This document shows, piece by piece, positions 16,951 to 27,000 of a DNA stretch of 33,150 nucleotides (position 1 is the first letter of the stretch; every line of letters begins with the position of its first letter). The DNA comes from Dysgonamonadaceae bacterium (GTDB lineage Bacteria > Bacteroidota > Bacteroidia > Bacteroidales > Azobacteroidaceae), in assembly GCA_031259075.1 (NCBI GenBank), contig JAIRLY010000147.1, forward strand, positions 1-33,150, given 5' to 3'. The translations under genes were made by a program, and so were the position numbers. The notes beneath the pieces are model-generated. The model had not been told where the DNA came from and did not search any database. It saw only the letters and a list, made by a program, of their open reading frames with translations.

Positions 16951-17646
16951 TTAATGTAATTCTGTTAGGAAAGGAACATAAAATTCCAGACTTGAAAACA
17001 ACATCGCATCGACTCCTCGGCTGGTGATGGTGCCTCCCGAAATGCCATCTACATAATCTTGTCCTTGAGCGGTTTTACCCGGCTTGACAATTGCAATGGA
17101 AGTAAACTTACCGGTATTATTGAATATTTTTTTACCGGAAAATTCCGTTGCAAATGCCGGTTTATCTATTTCGCCCCCTAATCCGGGTGTTTCCCCTTCA
17201 TGTCCGAAAGAAGCTCCGTAAACGGTATTTTTATCATTATTCAACGAAATGTATCCCCAAATGGGTCCCCACAGTCCGGTTCCTCGAAGGGAAAGAACAT
17301 ATTTTTTATCCCCGTTAATCAATGCTTCAAAAACAGGGTATCTCCTCTCTTCTACCGGTTTGTATAATTCGTCGGCCAATTCGACGTCAAAAGCGTTTCC
17401 TTCCACTTGATTTCCTTCTTTATTTATCAGATATGCCTTTACAACAACTGAACGGTATTCCGATTCTACATTCGTACGGTTTGATATGATATTTAAAGAA
17501 GCGAGAATCCGGCTCATCTTATCAATTGCTTCGTTCTTCGCTTGTTGCGGACGCAATGCCTCCGACGTAAAAGCAAGAGCCAAAGCGACCAATATCACCA
17601 TTACCGATGCATATATTAATGTGTATGAATTACTTTCTTTATTCAT
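16951..17646 (-). CDS. nqrC: Na+-translocating NADH:quinone reductase subunit C
   Basis: Single N-terminal TM, 'GLWGPIWGYISLN', 'HGETPGLGGEI'-like motif, flavinylation-site-like 'DGISGGTITSRGVDAM'. Confidence 0.95.
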   Translation of the reverse strand: MNKESNSYTLIYASVMVILVALALAFTSEALRPQQAKNEAIDKMSRILASLNIISNRTNVESEYRSVVVKAYLINKEGNQVEGNAFDVELADELYKPVEERRYPVFEALINGDKKYVLSLRGTGLWGPIWGYISLNNDKNTVYGASFGHEGETPGLGGEIDKPAFATEFSGKKIFNNTGKFTSIAIVKPGKTAQGQDYVDGISGGTITSRGVDAMLFSSLEFYVPFLTELH

Positions 17647-17676
17647 AAGTTAATCAAACCGATAAATTCATTCTTT

Positions 17677-18867
17677 TCATTTTTTCACTCTTTTCATTCT
17701 TTTCCTGATATTTGCTTCCACTACATAATGGTCGATTAATGGAGCAAACGAATTCATAAACAGAATAGCCAGCATCATCCCTTCGGGATAACCGGGGTTG
17801 AGTACGCGAATCATTATTGCAAACATTCCGACGGCTAATCCGAAAATGTATTTCCCTGTTTGTGTTCGGGGAGAAGTAACCGGATCGGTCGCCATAAAAA
17901 CCGCTCCGAATGTGAATCCACCCAACAGGATTTGTTCTAACGGATTTACTTGCATCGCCGGCGTTGAACCGATTGCATTGAAAAACAAAACGGTCAGAAT
18001 ACCGCCTGCAAAAACGGAAAACATCGTCCGCCAATTAGCAATCCCCGTTGCCAGCAACAGAATTGCGCCGATTAAGATACAAAACTTGGATGTTTCGCCG
18101 ATAGAACCCGGTATTAATCCCCAAAACAGATCCCAATTGTTTAACGGATTGCCCAACGTATCGGTTATTTGCACCGACGTAGAGGCCGACCCGATTTGTC
18201 CCAACGGGGTAGCACCGGAAAAAGCATCTGCTATTTCCCCATTTCCAATGCCGAAAGCGCTTCCGGTACGAACAAATACTTGTTCTCCACTCATTTTGGA
18301 CGGATAGGCGAAAAATAAAAAAGCGCGGGCAATTAATGCCACATTCCATATATTATAACCGGTACCTCCGAATACTTCTTTGGCAAAAACGACGGCAAAA
18401 GCCGTTGCCAAAGCAATCATCCAGAGTGGCGTATCTACAGGGACGATCAATGGGATCAACATTCCGGAAACCAGAAAACCTTCCTGTATTTCATGTCCTT
18501 TCCATTGGGCAACTGTAAATTCAATTCCTAATCCAACGGCATAAGATACGATAACAATCGGCAATACGGATAAGAACCCATACAGGAATGTCGCTCCGAT
18601 ACCGGGGTTTTCACCAATAGATAAATAGTGTTGGTAACCGGTATTGAACATTCCGAAAAGTAAACAAGGGATTAATGCGATGACCACAATCGACATGGTC
18701 CATTTGGAATCGATGGCGGCGTGGATATGTACTCCCGATTCCGACGTTTTATTGGGAACGAAAAGAAACGATTCAAAGCCTTCAAAAACCGATTGAAAAG
18801 CTTGTAATTTACCGCCCTCTTCAAAATTAGGCTTAATTTTATCTAAGTAGTTTCGTAAGAATCTCAT
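17677..18867 (-). CDS. nqrB: Na+-translocating NADH:quinone reductase subunit B
   Basis: 'HIHAAIDSKWTMSIVVIALIPCLLFGMFNTGYQ', flavinylation motif region 'DAFSGATPLGQ', 'FMATDPVTSPRTQTGKYIFG'. Confidence 0.96.
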   Translation of the reverse strand: MRFLRNYLDKIKPNFEEGGKLQAFQSVFEGFESFLFVPNKTSESGVHIHAAIDSKWTMSIVVIALIPCLLFGMFNTGYQHYLSIGENPGIGATFLYGFLSVLPIVIVSYAVGLGIEFTVAQWKGHEIQEGFLVSGMLIPLIVPVDTPLWMIALATAFAVVFAKEVFGGTGYNIWNVALIARAFLFFAYPSKMSGEQVFVRTGSAFGIGNGEIADAFSGATPLGQIGSASTSVQITDTLGNPLNNWDLFWGLIPGSIGETSKFCILIGAILLLATGIANWRTMFSVFAGGILTVLFFNAIGSTPAMQVNPLEQILLGGFTFGAVFMATDPVTSPRTQTGKYIFGLAVGMFAIMIRVLNPGYPEGMMLAILFMNSFAPLIDHYVVEANIRKRMKRVKK

Positions 18868-18892
18868 ATATTAATTAATGACAATGCGCGCG

Positions 18893-20212
18893 TCAATTCA
18901 TTTCTTTATAAAGTAAATCTAATCCTTGCCTCACTATTTTCTGCAATTCCATTTTAGAAGCGTCCACAAATTCGCACAAAGCAAAATCTTCGGGAGCGAC
19001 TTCGTAAATGCCTAAATTTTCCATTTTATCCGGATCGTTTGCAAGAATGGCGCGGATAAGAAATTCGGGCATGATGTCCATTGGGAAAACCTTGTCCCAT
19101 TCGTTGGACATAATCATTGTACGGCGTCCACCTTTTATACGGGCGTCCATAACGTCTTTGTCCCCTTTCAAATTCGGTTTTATCCAACCCAGAAAATCGT
19201 GCGTTTCACTTCCTTCCGGAATCACGGTGATCTGGTTGTCGCAGGCATGAAGTGAACCGTCGGAGGCGATTTGCGTTCCGGTTAACACATTTCCGCTGAT
19301 ATACCGTAAATCAATATGCTCGGTGACACTGCTTTTGACAAGTTTCTCAATGCTTGCGCCCATTATCATCGGATAATATGCGCGGTCGCTTTCATTGACT
19401 TCAGAACCGGCGAAAGCGACCAAACGAGTCATATCTACAATTCCTTTGTTGAAAAATCGACCGATAATCAGCACATTGTGCGGATGAATCGTCCAAACGG
19501 TTTCGCCTTTATTTACCGGTTTGATGTGATTGATTTGAACGCCTGCGTTTCCTGCCGGATGTGGTCCATCAAAGACTGCAATTGTTACATTTTTTGCATT
19601 TTTCAGTGCATTTGCCTTACAATCCGGGCGGATACCCAGATATACATTTCCGGAAGTAACGGCCGCTAAAGCGTCTAAGCCGATTTGAAAATCTTCTTCA
19701 CACCCTTTGATGATGTATTCTAAATTAGGCGCTAAGGGCGTTGAATAGAATCCCGGAACAAAAATATCTCTTGGGGTATTTTGAGGGTCGGCAATTATGT
19801 CATACGGACGTTGCCGGATAAGCGCCATGATTCCGGACTCAGCCAATGCCGATTTGATTGTTTCGGGAGATAATGATTTCACTTCTTTTTTCCCGAAATT
19901 CAGGTAATTGTTTTTATTTTCAGCTTGAATAACAATGCTTTGCAGCCTCCGTTTTTCTCCCCGGACGACGGCTGCGATTGTTCCGCTTACGGGAGCGGTT
20001 ATCTTTATTTCGGGGCGGTTTTTGTCGTACATCACCGGTGTGCCGGCCAATACTGTGTCGCCTTGTTTTACCGCTACTTTGGGCGTAAATCCATGAAAAT
20101 CACCCGGATATACCGTATAGAACTGCGACAAAACGGCATGTTTTGTTATTTCTTGCGGTTTGCCGGTAAGATCTATATTCAGCCCTTTTTTAATTTTGAT
20201 TACTTGATCCAT
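18893..20212 (-). CDS. nqrA: Na+-translocating NADH:quinone reductase subunit A
   Basis: 'MDQVIKIKKGLNIDLTGKPQ...DFHGFTPKVAVKQGDTVLAGTPVMYDK', first gene of the nqrABCDEF order. Confidence 0.96.
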   Translation of the reverse strand: MDQVIKIKKGLNIDLTGKPQEITKHAVLSQFYTVYPGDFHGFTPKVAVKQGDTVLAGTPVMYDKNRPEIKITAPVSGTIAAVVRGEKRRLQSIVIQAENKNNYLNFGKKEVKSLSPETIKSALAESGIMALIRQRPYDIIADPQNTPRDIFVPGFYSTPLAPNLEYIIKGCEEDFQIGLDALAAVTSGNVYLGIRPDCKANALKNAKNVTIAVFDGPHPAGNAGVQINHIKPVNKGETVWTIHPHNVLIIGRFFNKGIVDMTRLVAFAGSEVNESDRAYYPMIMGASIEKLVKSSVTEHIDLRYISGNVLTGTQIASDGSLHACDNQITVIPEGSETHDFLGWIKPNLKGDKDVMDARIKGGRRTMIMSNEWDKVFPMDIMPEFLIRAILANDPDKMENLGIYEVAPEDFALCEFVDASKMELQKIVRQGLDLLYKEMN

Positions 20213-20237
20213 GATTTAACGGATGTTATAACACGCA

Positions 20238-20267
20238 CAAAGATAACTATTATTTTCAGGATGCAAA
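20238..20267 (-). promoter_or_regulatory. Putative promoter of the nqr operon
   Basis: Minus-strand TATCTTTG (CAAAGATA at 20238-20245) and TTTG (CAAA at 20264-20267), 18-nt spacer, about 26 nt upstream of the nqrA start. Confidence 0.45.
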
Positions 20268-20445
20268 CATATCAAACGGATAAATTTCTATACGGACTAT
20301 ACATTCCTGCGAAAGATTCGCATCATGATTGGAATATTATTTTAACCGAAATGGAGTTAAAAAAATCAAAAAAACTTTTTATCTTTACAGCGAAATTATA
20401 GAAAATCCCTTAAAAATTTATGTTATTTTATATAACTAAAAACTA

Positions 20446-22311
20446 ATGAATATGTTAAGTATAAAACCGATCACTCAAGTTTTATTTTTATTCACATTAT
20501 TATTTATTTCTTCTTTTTATTCGGAAGCACAGGTCACAATCGGAGCGGATGCAGATCCTCAAAGCGGGGCATTATTGGATTTAAAAGAATGGGATGTACC
20601 AAAAGATTCTACCAATGCTCCAAATTCCAAGAAAGGAGTTTTGTTTCCTAAAGTGAGATTATCTTCAAGCAACAGTTTATTTCCATTATACAATACAACC
20701 CAAGAACCGGAAATGAGCGCAGCCAAAGGGATGATTGTCTATAATGTAAACGAAAATGCAACCGGGCTGAACGTCGGTCTATGTATCTGGAACGGAGATG
20801 AATGGACCTCTATCGTAGGCGGAGGTCCGGCAAGTACGGCAAAATTGGAAATTAACGGTAACGGTAAAATAGTCGTGACCGGAAATCTTGCTAAAGACAT
20901 TGAGCTTACTTCAGCTATAAATACTGTTACTCTTCCGATAACTGTAAAACAGCCGGGAAGTTATCATGTTTCAGCTTATTCCGAACCGTATAATCAGTAT
21001 TATTTTGAAGCCAGTGGGGAATTTCTCAAAGCAGGTAATTTTAATATCGTACTGAAAGGCACAGGTATTCCTCAATATGCGACTTCGGAGAGGAATAATA
21101 TAAAAGACAAGATTAAAATACTTATAAATGGAAATGAATATGATGTTTCGTCGGTATCTCCTTCGATTACTTTGCCGGAATTGACCGTAGAAGATATTTC
21201 GCCAAATTATGCTTTCAATTGCAAACAAGTAGATATTTCCAACGCAAAACTAAAAGTAAAACAGTCGTCTGCCGGCGCTCAGATAACGATACGTCTACAG
21301 GTTTCGAAAGAATCAATCGGAGGAAAATATCATATCGAAACAAATGCGGTCAACGGCATTAAGTTTGAAGGCAGCGGTAACCTTCTTTCCGAACAACAAG
21401 CAGTTACGCTTGAATCGAATGGAGCTACCCCTGATAAAGTGGGAACATGCAATTTTCATTTCACAACCAATAGTACAAATTCTGCGATGGTCAACTGTTC
21501 TGTCGGTATTCCTGTAGTGGGAAAAAATATAAAAGCAGTAGTGTGGGGAGCAGATAATAACGGAATTTGGGACATCGGCGCAAACGGAAAAGGAGTATAT
21601 AATATGTTTCAGTGTCCTGAATTATTTGGATTGGGTCAAGAAATTGATAATCCTATTTGTCCGGTTGAAAGAATAGATTTTTCCCGATCTAATTCATTTC
21701 CTTCATCACTTGAAGGCATAGACATCCTAATCATATCATACCCTGCAAGTGCGAAGGTGTCGTCTGCTTATGCGAAAGATTTGGCTGATTTTGTGAATAA
21801 TAGCAATGGTGTTTTAATTCAATGTTTAGAAGGAGGCGATTCGTATGAACTTGCTAACAATATTTTTGCCCCGATTACAATTGATAAAAATTCAAGAGAG
21901 ACTAATTCCGGTACGACTGCCGCTTCGCTTCAAGCCGGAAATCAGATAGTCAACGGTGAATATATGGATTTGAGTAATAAGAAAATCGGATATGACGGAG
22001 GAGGAAATTTATCATTCAAAATAAGTGATCCTGTTAATGTGGAAATAATTGCTACAAGAGATGTCGACGATCAACCAACCGTAATTAAGCATAAAACTAA
22101 ACCTTATATACTGCTTGGAGATGGCGGTATATTTTGTGGATCGAATGAATTCTACAATGCGAGCAATTCTCCTGTACTGGTGGACTCCAAGGGATTACCG
22201 GCGGTAATATCCAATTATAATCCGAATAAAAATACTTCTGTTTATAACACTCATTTGTTCGCTAATATGATGATTTGGGCAATTAAATACAGGCTTTCTT
22301 TGGACAATTGA
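20446..22311 (+). CDS. Secreted protein of unknown function; Bacteroidetes surface-protein-type N-terminus and a possible GATase/ThuA-like C-terminal domain
   Basis: Signal peptide ending 'SEAQ'. N-terminal 'VTIGADADPQSGALLDLKE...GVLFPKVRLSSSNSLFPL...KGMIVYNVN'. C-terminal 'IKAVVWGADNNGIWD...LEGIDILIISYPASAKVSSAYAKDLADFVNNSNGVLIQCLEGG'. Confidence 0.7.
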   Translation: MNMLSIKPITQVLFLFTLLFISSFYSEAQVTIGADADPQSGALLDLKEWDVPKDSTNAPNSKKGVLFPKVRLSSSNSLFPLYNTTQEPEMSAAKGMIVYNVNENATGLNVGLCIWNGDEWTSIVGGGPASTAKLEINGNGKIVVTGNLAKDIELTSAINTVTLPITVKQPGSYHVSAYSEPYNQYYFEASGEFLKAGNFNIVLKGTGIPQYATSERNNIKDKIKILINGNEYDVSSVSPSITLPELTVEDISPNYAFNCKQVDISNAKLKVKQSSAGAQITIRLQVSKESIGGKYHIETNAVNGIKFEGSGNLLSEQQAVTLESNGATPDKVGTCNFHFTTNSTNSAMVNCSVGIPVVGKNIKAVVWGADNNGIWDIGANGKGVYNMFQCPELFGLGQEIDNPICPVERIDFSRSNSFPSSLEGIDILIISYPASAKVSSAYAKDLADFVNNSNGVLIQCLEGGDSYELANNIFAPITIDKNSRETNSGTTAASLQAGNQIVNGEYMDLSNKKIGYDGGGNLSFKISDPVNVEIIATRDVDDQPTVIKHKTKPYILLGDGGIFCGSNEFYNASNSPVLVDSKGLPAVISNYNPNKNTSVYNTHLFANMMIWAIKYRLSLDN

Positions 22312-22529
22312 TAATTTCAGAACTCTTGATCCGCAGAACATCTTACAGCTAATACATAGCTATTTATAAAAAATATCGCAAATCAAAAGTTCTTAATTAA
22401 TGTGAAATTTCCGACACAAATGCTCTCTACGAGAGCGTTTACCCTCTGCTTCCGTATTCCGTACACGTTTTGGTTTCAAAAAAATATTTCTGACTTTCCC
22501 CTATACATTTTGCCGGACATTTTTATCGG

Positions 22530-22564
22530 TTTGTGTGGAATGTCGAAAATTTCATGTACATTTG
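22530..22564 (+). promoter_or_regulatory. Putative promoter for the DUF5618-like/MTase pair
   Basis: TTTG (22530-22533) and TACATTTG (22557-22564), 23-nt spacer, upstream of ATG 22587. Confidence 0.4.
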
Positions 22565-22586
22565 TGTTTTTTAACAACAGAATATC

Positions 22587-22985
22587 ATGCCTGATCAAGA
22601 ACAACAAATCAAACAAAAGTACTATGCCGAAGCCATGCGTTACATGGATAATGCGACAGAAACTTTGAGAAAAGCGGGTGAAGACGGTAAACTTTACCAA
22701 GATGAAAAATACGTCAAAACAGCTTGTGGAACGGCTTATAATGGAGTTTTAAAAGCTTTGGACGGTTATTTCCATACTCACGGCGTAGAAAAAAGAAAAG
22801 GACGCAAATCCATCGAATATTACAGGGATAATATCGGCCGGTTGGATAAGAAAATGTTATCTTATCTTAATAGCGCTTATGAAGTATTGCATTTATCCGG
22901 ATATTATGATGGAATCTTATCCGTACCGGTTATACAATCGGGTTTCGATGTTGCTTACGATATAATAGAAAAAACTAGATCCTGA
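22587..22985 (+). CDS. Small helical protein, DUF5618-like (HEPN-like helical appearance)
   Basis: 'YYAEAMRYMDNATETLRKAGEDGKLYQDEKYVKTACGTAYNGVLKALDGYF...YYRDNIGRLDKKMLSYLNSAYEVLHLSGYYDG' resembles DUF5618 proteins. The stop overlaps the next start (TGATG). Confidence 0.7.
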   Translation: MPDQEQQIKQKYYAEAMRYMDNATETLRKAGEDGKLYQDEKYVKTACGTAYNGVLKALDGYFHTHGVEKRKGRKSIEYYRDNIGRLDKKMLSYLNSAYEVLHLSGYYDGILSVPVIQSGFDVAYDIIEKTRS

Positions 22986-23917
22986 TGAAAAATCGCTCGC
23001 CTTTGAATAAAACGCTGCAAATGACCGTTGATGAAAAACCATTCTGGCAGAATAAATTGTTATCGCTCCATTTTCCGGTCAAAGAACACGATATTCTCAA
23101 TAAAACCATTCAAGGAGATCTGTTTGAAATAATGGACTACTTTCCCGAAGAATTTGCAGATCTAATCATTCTTGACCCTCCTTACAATCTCAGTAAAGAT
23201 TTTTCCGGTTTGAAGTTTAAGAGAATGTCGGATTCCGACTACCTGGATTATTTGGAAACGTGGTTTCCAAAGATTGTTACCTTTTTAAAACCTTCCGGCT
23301 CCGTTTACCTTTGCGGCGATTGGAAATGTACTTCCTCTCTTTATACAATTATGAATAAATACCTGACGGTAATGAGCCGTATCACATGGCAACGGGAAAA
23401 AGGGAAAGGCTCAAATAAAAATTGGAAAAACGGGATGGAAGACATTTGGTTTGGAGTAAAAAATCCGAAAGATTATTATTTTAACATAGACGCCGTGAAA
23501 ATTCGCCGGAAAGTAATCGCTCCATACAAACAAAACGGCCAACCGAAAGACTGGGAAGAAACCCAAGAAGGTAATTTTCGCATGACACATCCATCCAATT
23601 TTTGGGACGATATAACCATTCCTTATTGGTCTATGCCCGAAAACACAGAACATCCGACACAAAAACCGGAAAAGCTGATTGCCAAATTGATATTGGCAAG
23701 TTGTCCGGAGAAAGGAGTCGTATTCGATCCGTTTTTAGGTTCCGGCACATCTTCCGTCGTAGCAAAAAAATTAGGGCGAAACTATTGTGGAATAGAACTT
23801 AACCCTGATTATGCTTGTTGGGCGGAAAAAAGATTATCACAAGCAGAAGAAAATAAAACTATTCAAGGATATGCAAAAAATATTTTTTGGGAAAGAAACA
23901 GTCAGCCAACGAAATAG
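22985..23917 (+). CDS. Site-specific DNA methyltransferase, beta-class architecture (N6-adenine or N4-cytosine)
   Basis: Motif IV 'LIILDPPYNLSKDF' precedes motif I 'VFDPFLGSGTSSVVAKKLGRNYCGIELNPDY'; 'HPTQKPEKLIAKLI' also present. Confidence 0.93.
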   Translation: MKNRSPLNKTLQMTVDEKPFWQNKLLSLHFPVKEHDILNKTIQGDLFEIMDYFPEEFADLIILDPPYNLSKDFSGLKFKRMSDSDYLDYLETWFPKIVTFLKPSGSVYLCGDWKCTSSLYTIMNKYLTVMSRITWQREKGKGSNKNWKNGMEDIWFGVKNPKDYYFNIDAVKIRRKVIAPYKQNGQPKDWEETQEGNFRMTHPSNFWDDITIPYWSMPENTEHPTQKPEKLIAKLILASCPEKGVVFDPFLGSGTSSVVAKKLGRNYCGIELNPDYACWAEKRLSQAEENKTIQGYAKNIFWERNSQPTK

Positions 23918-23980
23918 ATAATAATAAAACTTAAAATAAGTAAAAATATTAACTAAAAATTGCATAAATATTTAAAAATT

Positions 23981-24012
23981 TTTGCTTTCTAAAAACGATA
24001 ATCTTATCTTTG
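23981..24012 (+). promoter_or_regulatory. Putative promoter of the SusC/SusD cluster
   Basis: TTTG (23981-23984), 20-nt spacer, TATCTTTG (24005-24012). Good fit to the Bacteroidetes -33/-7 consensus. Confidence 0.65.
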
Positions 24013-24073
24013 CAACTCTTTAACTTTTTAAAGAATATATAAAAAATAGATAAATAACAATTAATAATTTTTT

Positions 24074-27000
24074 ATGAAGTATCGCTTATATGTAGTTTCG
24101 CTATTCCTTTTTATTTCGGCGGCAGCATTTGCCCAAAATATAAAAGTGAGTGGTGTAATCATTTCGGCGGAGGATAAAGAGCCGATAATCGGCGCCTCTG
24201 TAACTGTTAAAGACAATACCTCCATCGGAACAGTGACTGATTTGGATGGTAATTTTAGCCTTACTGTACCAGCCGGTTCAAAAACCTTAGTAATCTCGTA
24301 TATCGGGATGAAAACGCTGGAAGTTCCTATGAAGGAGCGAATAGAAGCCGTAATGCAACCGGACGACCAAATGTTGGGAGAAGTGGTTGTAACCGGTATG
24401 CAGCGAGTGGATAAACGATTGTTTACGGGAGCTACATCCAAGATAGATGCAGGGCAAGCGAAATTGGACGGAGTCGCCGATATTTCACGTTCATTAGAAG
24501 GACGAGCTGCAGGAGTTTCGGTTCAGAATGTCTCCGGTACATTCGGAACGGCGCCTAAAATCAGGGTTCGTGGCGCAACCTCTATTTATGGCAGTTCTAA
24601 ACCCTTGTGGGTAGTAGATGGAGTAGTGATGGAAGATGCGGTTGATGTTTCTGCCGATCAATTATCATCAGGAGATGCCGCAACATTGATTTCTTCGGCA
24701 ATAGCCGGATTGAACGCCGATGATATTGCTGATTTTCAAATATTAAAAGATGGTTCGGCTACCTCTATCTATGGAGCACGGGCAATGGCTGGAGTAATTG
24801 TGGTTACAACAAAAAGCGGACAATCCGGAAGTACAAAGATCAATTATACCGGTGAATTTTCGTTCCGCATGAAGCCAAACTACAGTAATTTCAACATTTT
24901 AAATTCCCAGGAGCAAATGGGTATTTATAAAGAAATGAAAGATAAAGGTTGGCTTGAAGCTGCCACGATCTCCAATAATTCAAATTCGGGAATATATGGA
25001 AAAATGTATCAACTGATTGCTACATACAATGAAACAGCAGGAAAATTCGGACTGGAAAATTCGGACTGGGCAAAAAATACTTATTTACAAGAGGCAGAAT
25101 TTCGGAATACCGATTGGTTTGATTTACTGTTTCATAATACAATCACGCAAAATCATGCGGTAAGTGTTTCCGGGGGAAGCGACAAATCCCGCTATTATGC
25201 TTCTTTATCGGTCATGGAAGATCCCGGTTGGACTAACGTAAGTTCCATTGAGCGCTATACGGCAAATGTCAATGCCTCTTTTGATCTTTCGAAAAACCTG
25301 ACGCTAAAATTGTTGACTAACGATTCTTTCCGTAAACAGTTAGCGCCGGGAACACTGAATCAGGAAGTGGATGTCGTGTTTGGAGAAGTGAAACGCTCGT
25401 TCGACATTAATCCATACAGTTATGCAATGAATACCTCCCGCACACTGGATGCGAATACATTTTATACCCGCAATTATTCGCCGTTCAACATACTCCATGA
25501 ACTGGACAACAATAATATCGAATTAAATATTGCCGATCTGAAATTTCAGGGACAATTAGATTGGAAAATCATCAAAGGGCTGGATGTTTCGGCATTGGTA
25601 GCAGCCCGTTACCAGCAAACAAGCCATGAACATTTTGTTAAAGATCAATCCAATCAAGCTTTGGCTTATCGTGCAGGGATTGATCCTGCAAACGCTATTA
25701 TCAGGGATGCGAATCCGTATCTTTATACAGACCCTGCCGACCCGAATGCCCTACCCGAAACGGTTTTGGACGAAGGGGGTATTTATTTCAGGAATGACTA
25801 TAAAATGAAGCAGATTGATTTTAAATTAGTTGCCAATTTTAATCGTTCTTTCGGTTCGGAAGATCAGCATATTGTCGGTGCGTTTGGGGGCATAGAATCC
25901 AATTCGACGGATAAGAACAAAGTCAATTTCCAGGGTTGGGGATTTAATTACGAAAACGGAGGAATTCCTTCGATAAACCCGTTACTGTTCAAGCAGCAAA
26001 ACGAAGAAAATGCCAGTTATTATTCCAATAAATGGACTTATGACCGGAGTTTTGCCGAATACCTACAGGTAACTTATTCATATAAGGGAAAATATGTTCT
26101 TAGCGGGACGGGACGCTATGAAGGTACCAATAAACTGGGAAAATCGCGCCAATCGCGCTGGTTGCCAACCTATAATATTTCCGGCGCATGGAATGTACAT
26201 GAAGAAAGCTGGTTTAATACTTCACAAAAGACATTGTCCCACCTGATGCTTAAAGCGTCTTATTCTTTGACCGGCGACCGCGGTCCGGCAGATGTATCCA
26301 ATGCAGAAGCAATCTATTATGCCTATTCTCCATGGCGTCCGCTGTATGGTGTGAAGGAAACCGGATTGAAAGAAGAATATCCGGCAAATGAGGAGTTAAC
26401 GTATGAAAAAAAATACGAATACAATGTCGGGGCGGAAATAGGCTTTTTTAACAATCGGATAAATTTGGCATTGGACGTTTATACACGCGATAATTTTGAC
26501 TTAATCGGCGATGTATATACAGAAGGCGCCGGTGGTTTTATCCTCAAAAAAGCCAATGTGGCCAATATGAAATCAAAAGGACTGGAAGGAATGCTTTCAA
26601 CAAAAAATGTAGTTACGAGAGATTTTTCATGGTCTTCTTCTTTTACTTATTCGTGGATTAATAATAAAATTACCCATTTGGATTCACGCGCCAACATGAT
26701 GTCTCTAATATCGGGAAACGGCTTTGCGCTTGAAGGATATCCTGTTCGTGCATTGTTTTCCATTCCGTTTGTCGGTCTGAATGATGAAGGGCTTCCTGTT
26801 TTTATTAACGAAAAAGGAGAAGAAACCGTATCCGATATTAATTTGCAGGAGCAGGATCCGAAAAAACTTGGTTTTTTAATATATGAAGGTCCTACAGATC
26901 CTACCACTTCCGGGGGATTTGAAAATACATTTACGTATAAAGGCTTCCGTTTAAATCTCTTTATTACTTATGCCTTTGGAAACAAGGTGCGCCTGGACCC

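Noticed and set aside
19925-20401. 158-aa plus-strand ORF over the nqrA 5' end
   Set aside because: Mostly antisense to nqrA and crosses its promoter; shadow ORF.
22414-22567. ACACAAATG ... CATTTGTGT inverted repeat flanking the DUF5618-like promoter region
   Set aside because: Only 9 bp with a 136-nt separation, and one arm is part of the -7 box; chance match likely.
22402-22668. Small plus-strand ORF overlapping the DUF5618-like start, and the antisense 22476-22700 ORF
   Set aside because: Covers the predicted promoter and overlaps a better supported CDS; no family resemblance.
22985-23917. Complete restriction-modification system
   Set aside because: Only the methyltransferase is present. 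Neighbouring genes are a DUF5618-like protein and SusC, with no nuclease-like ORF.
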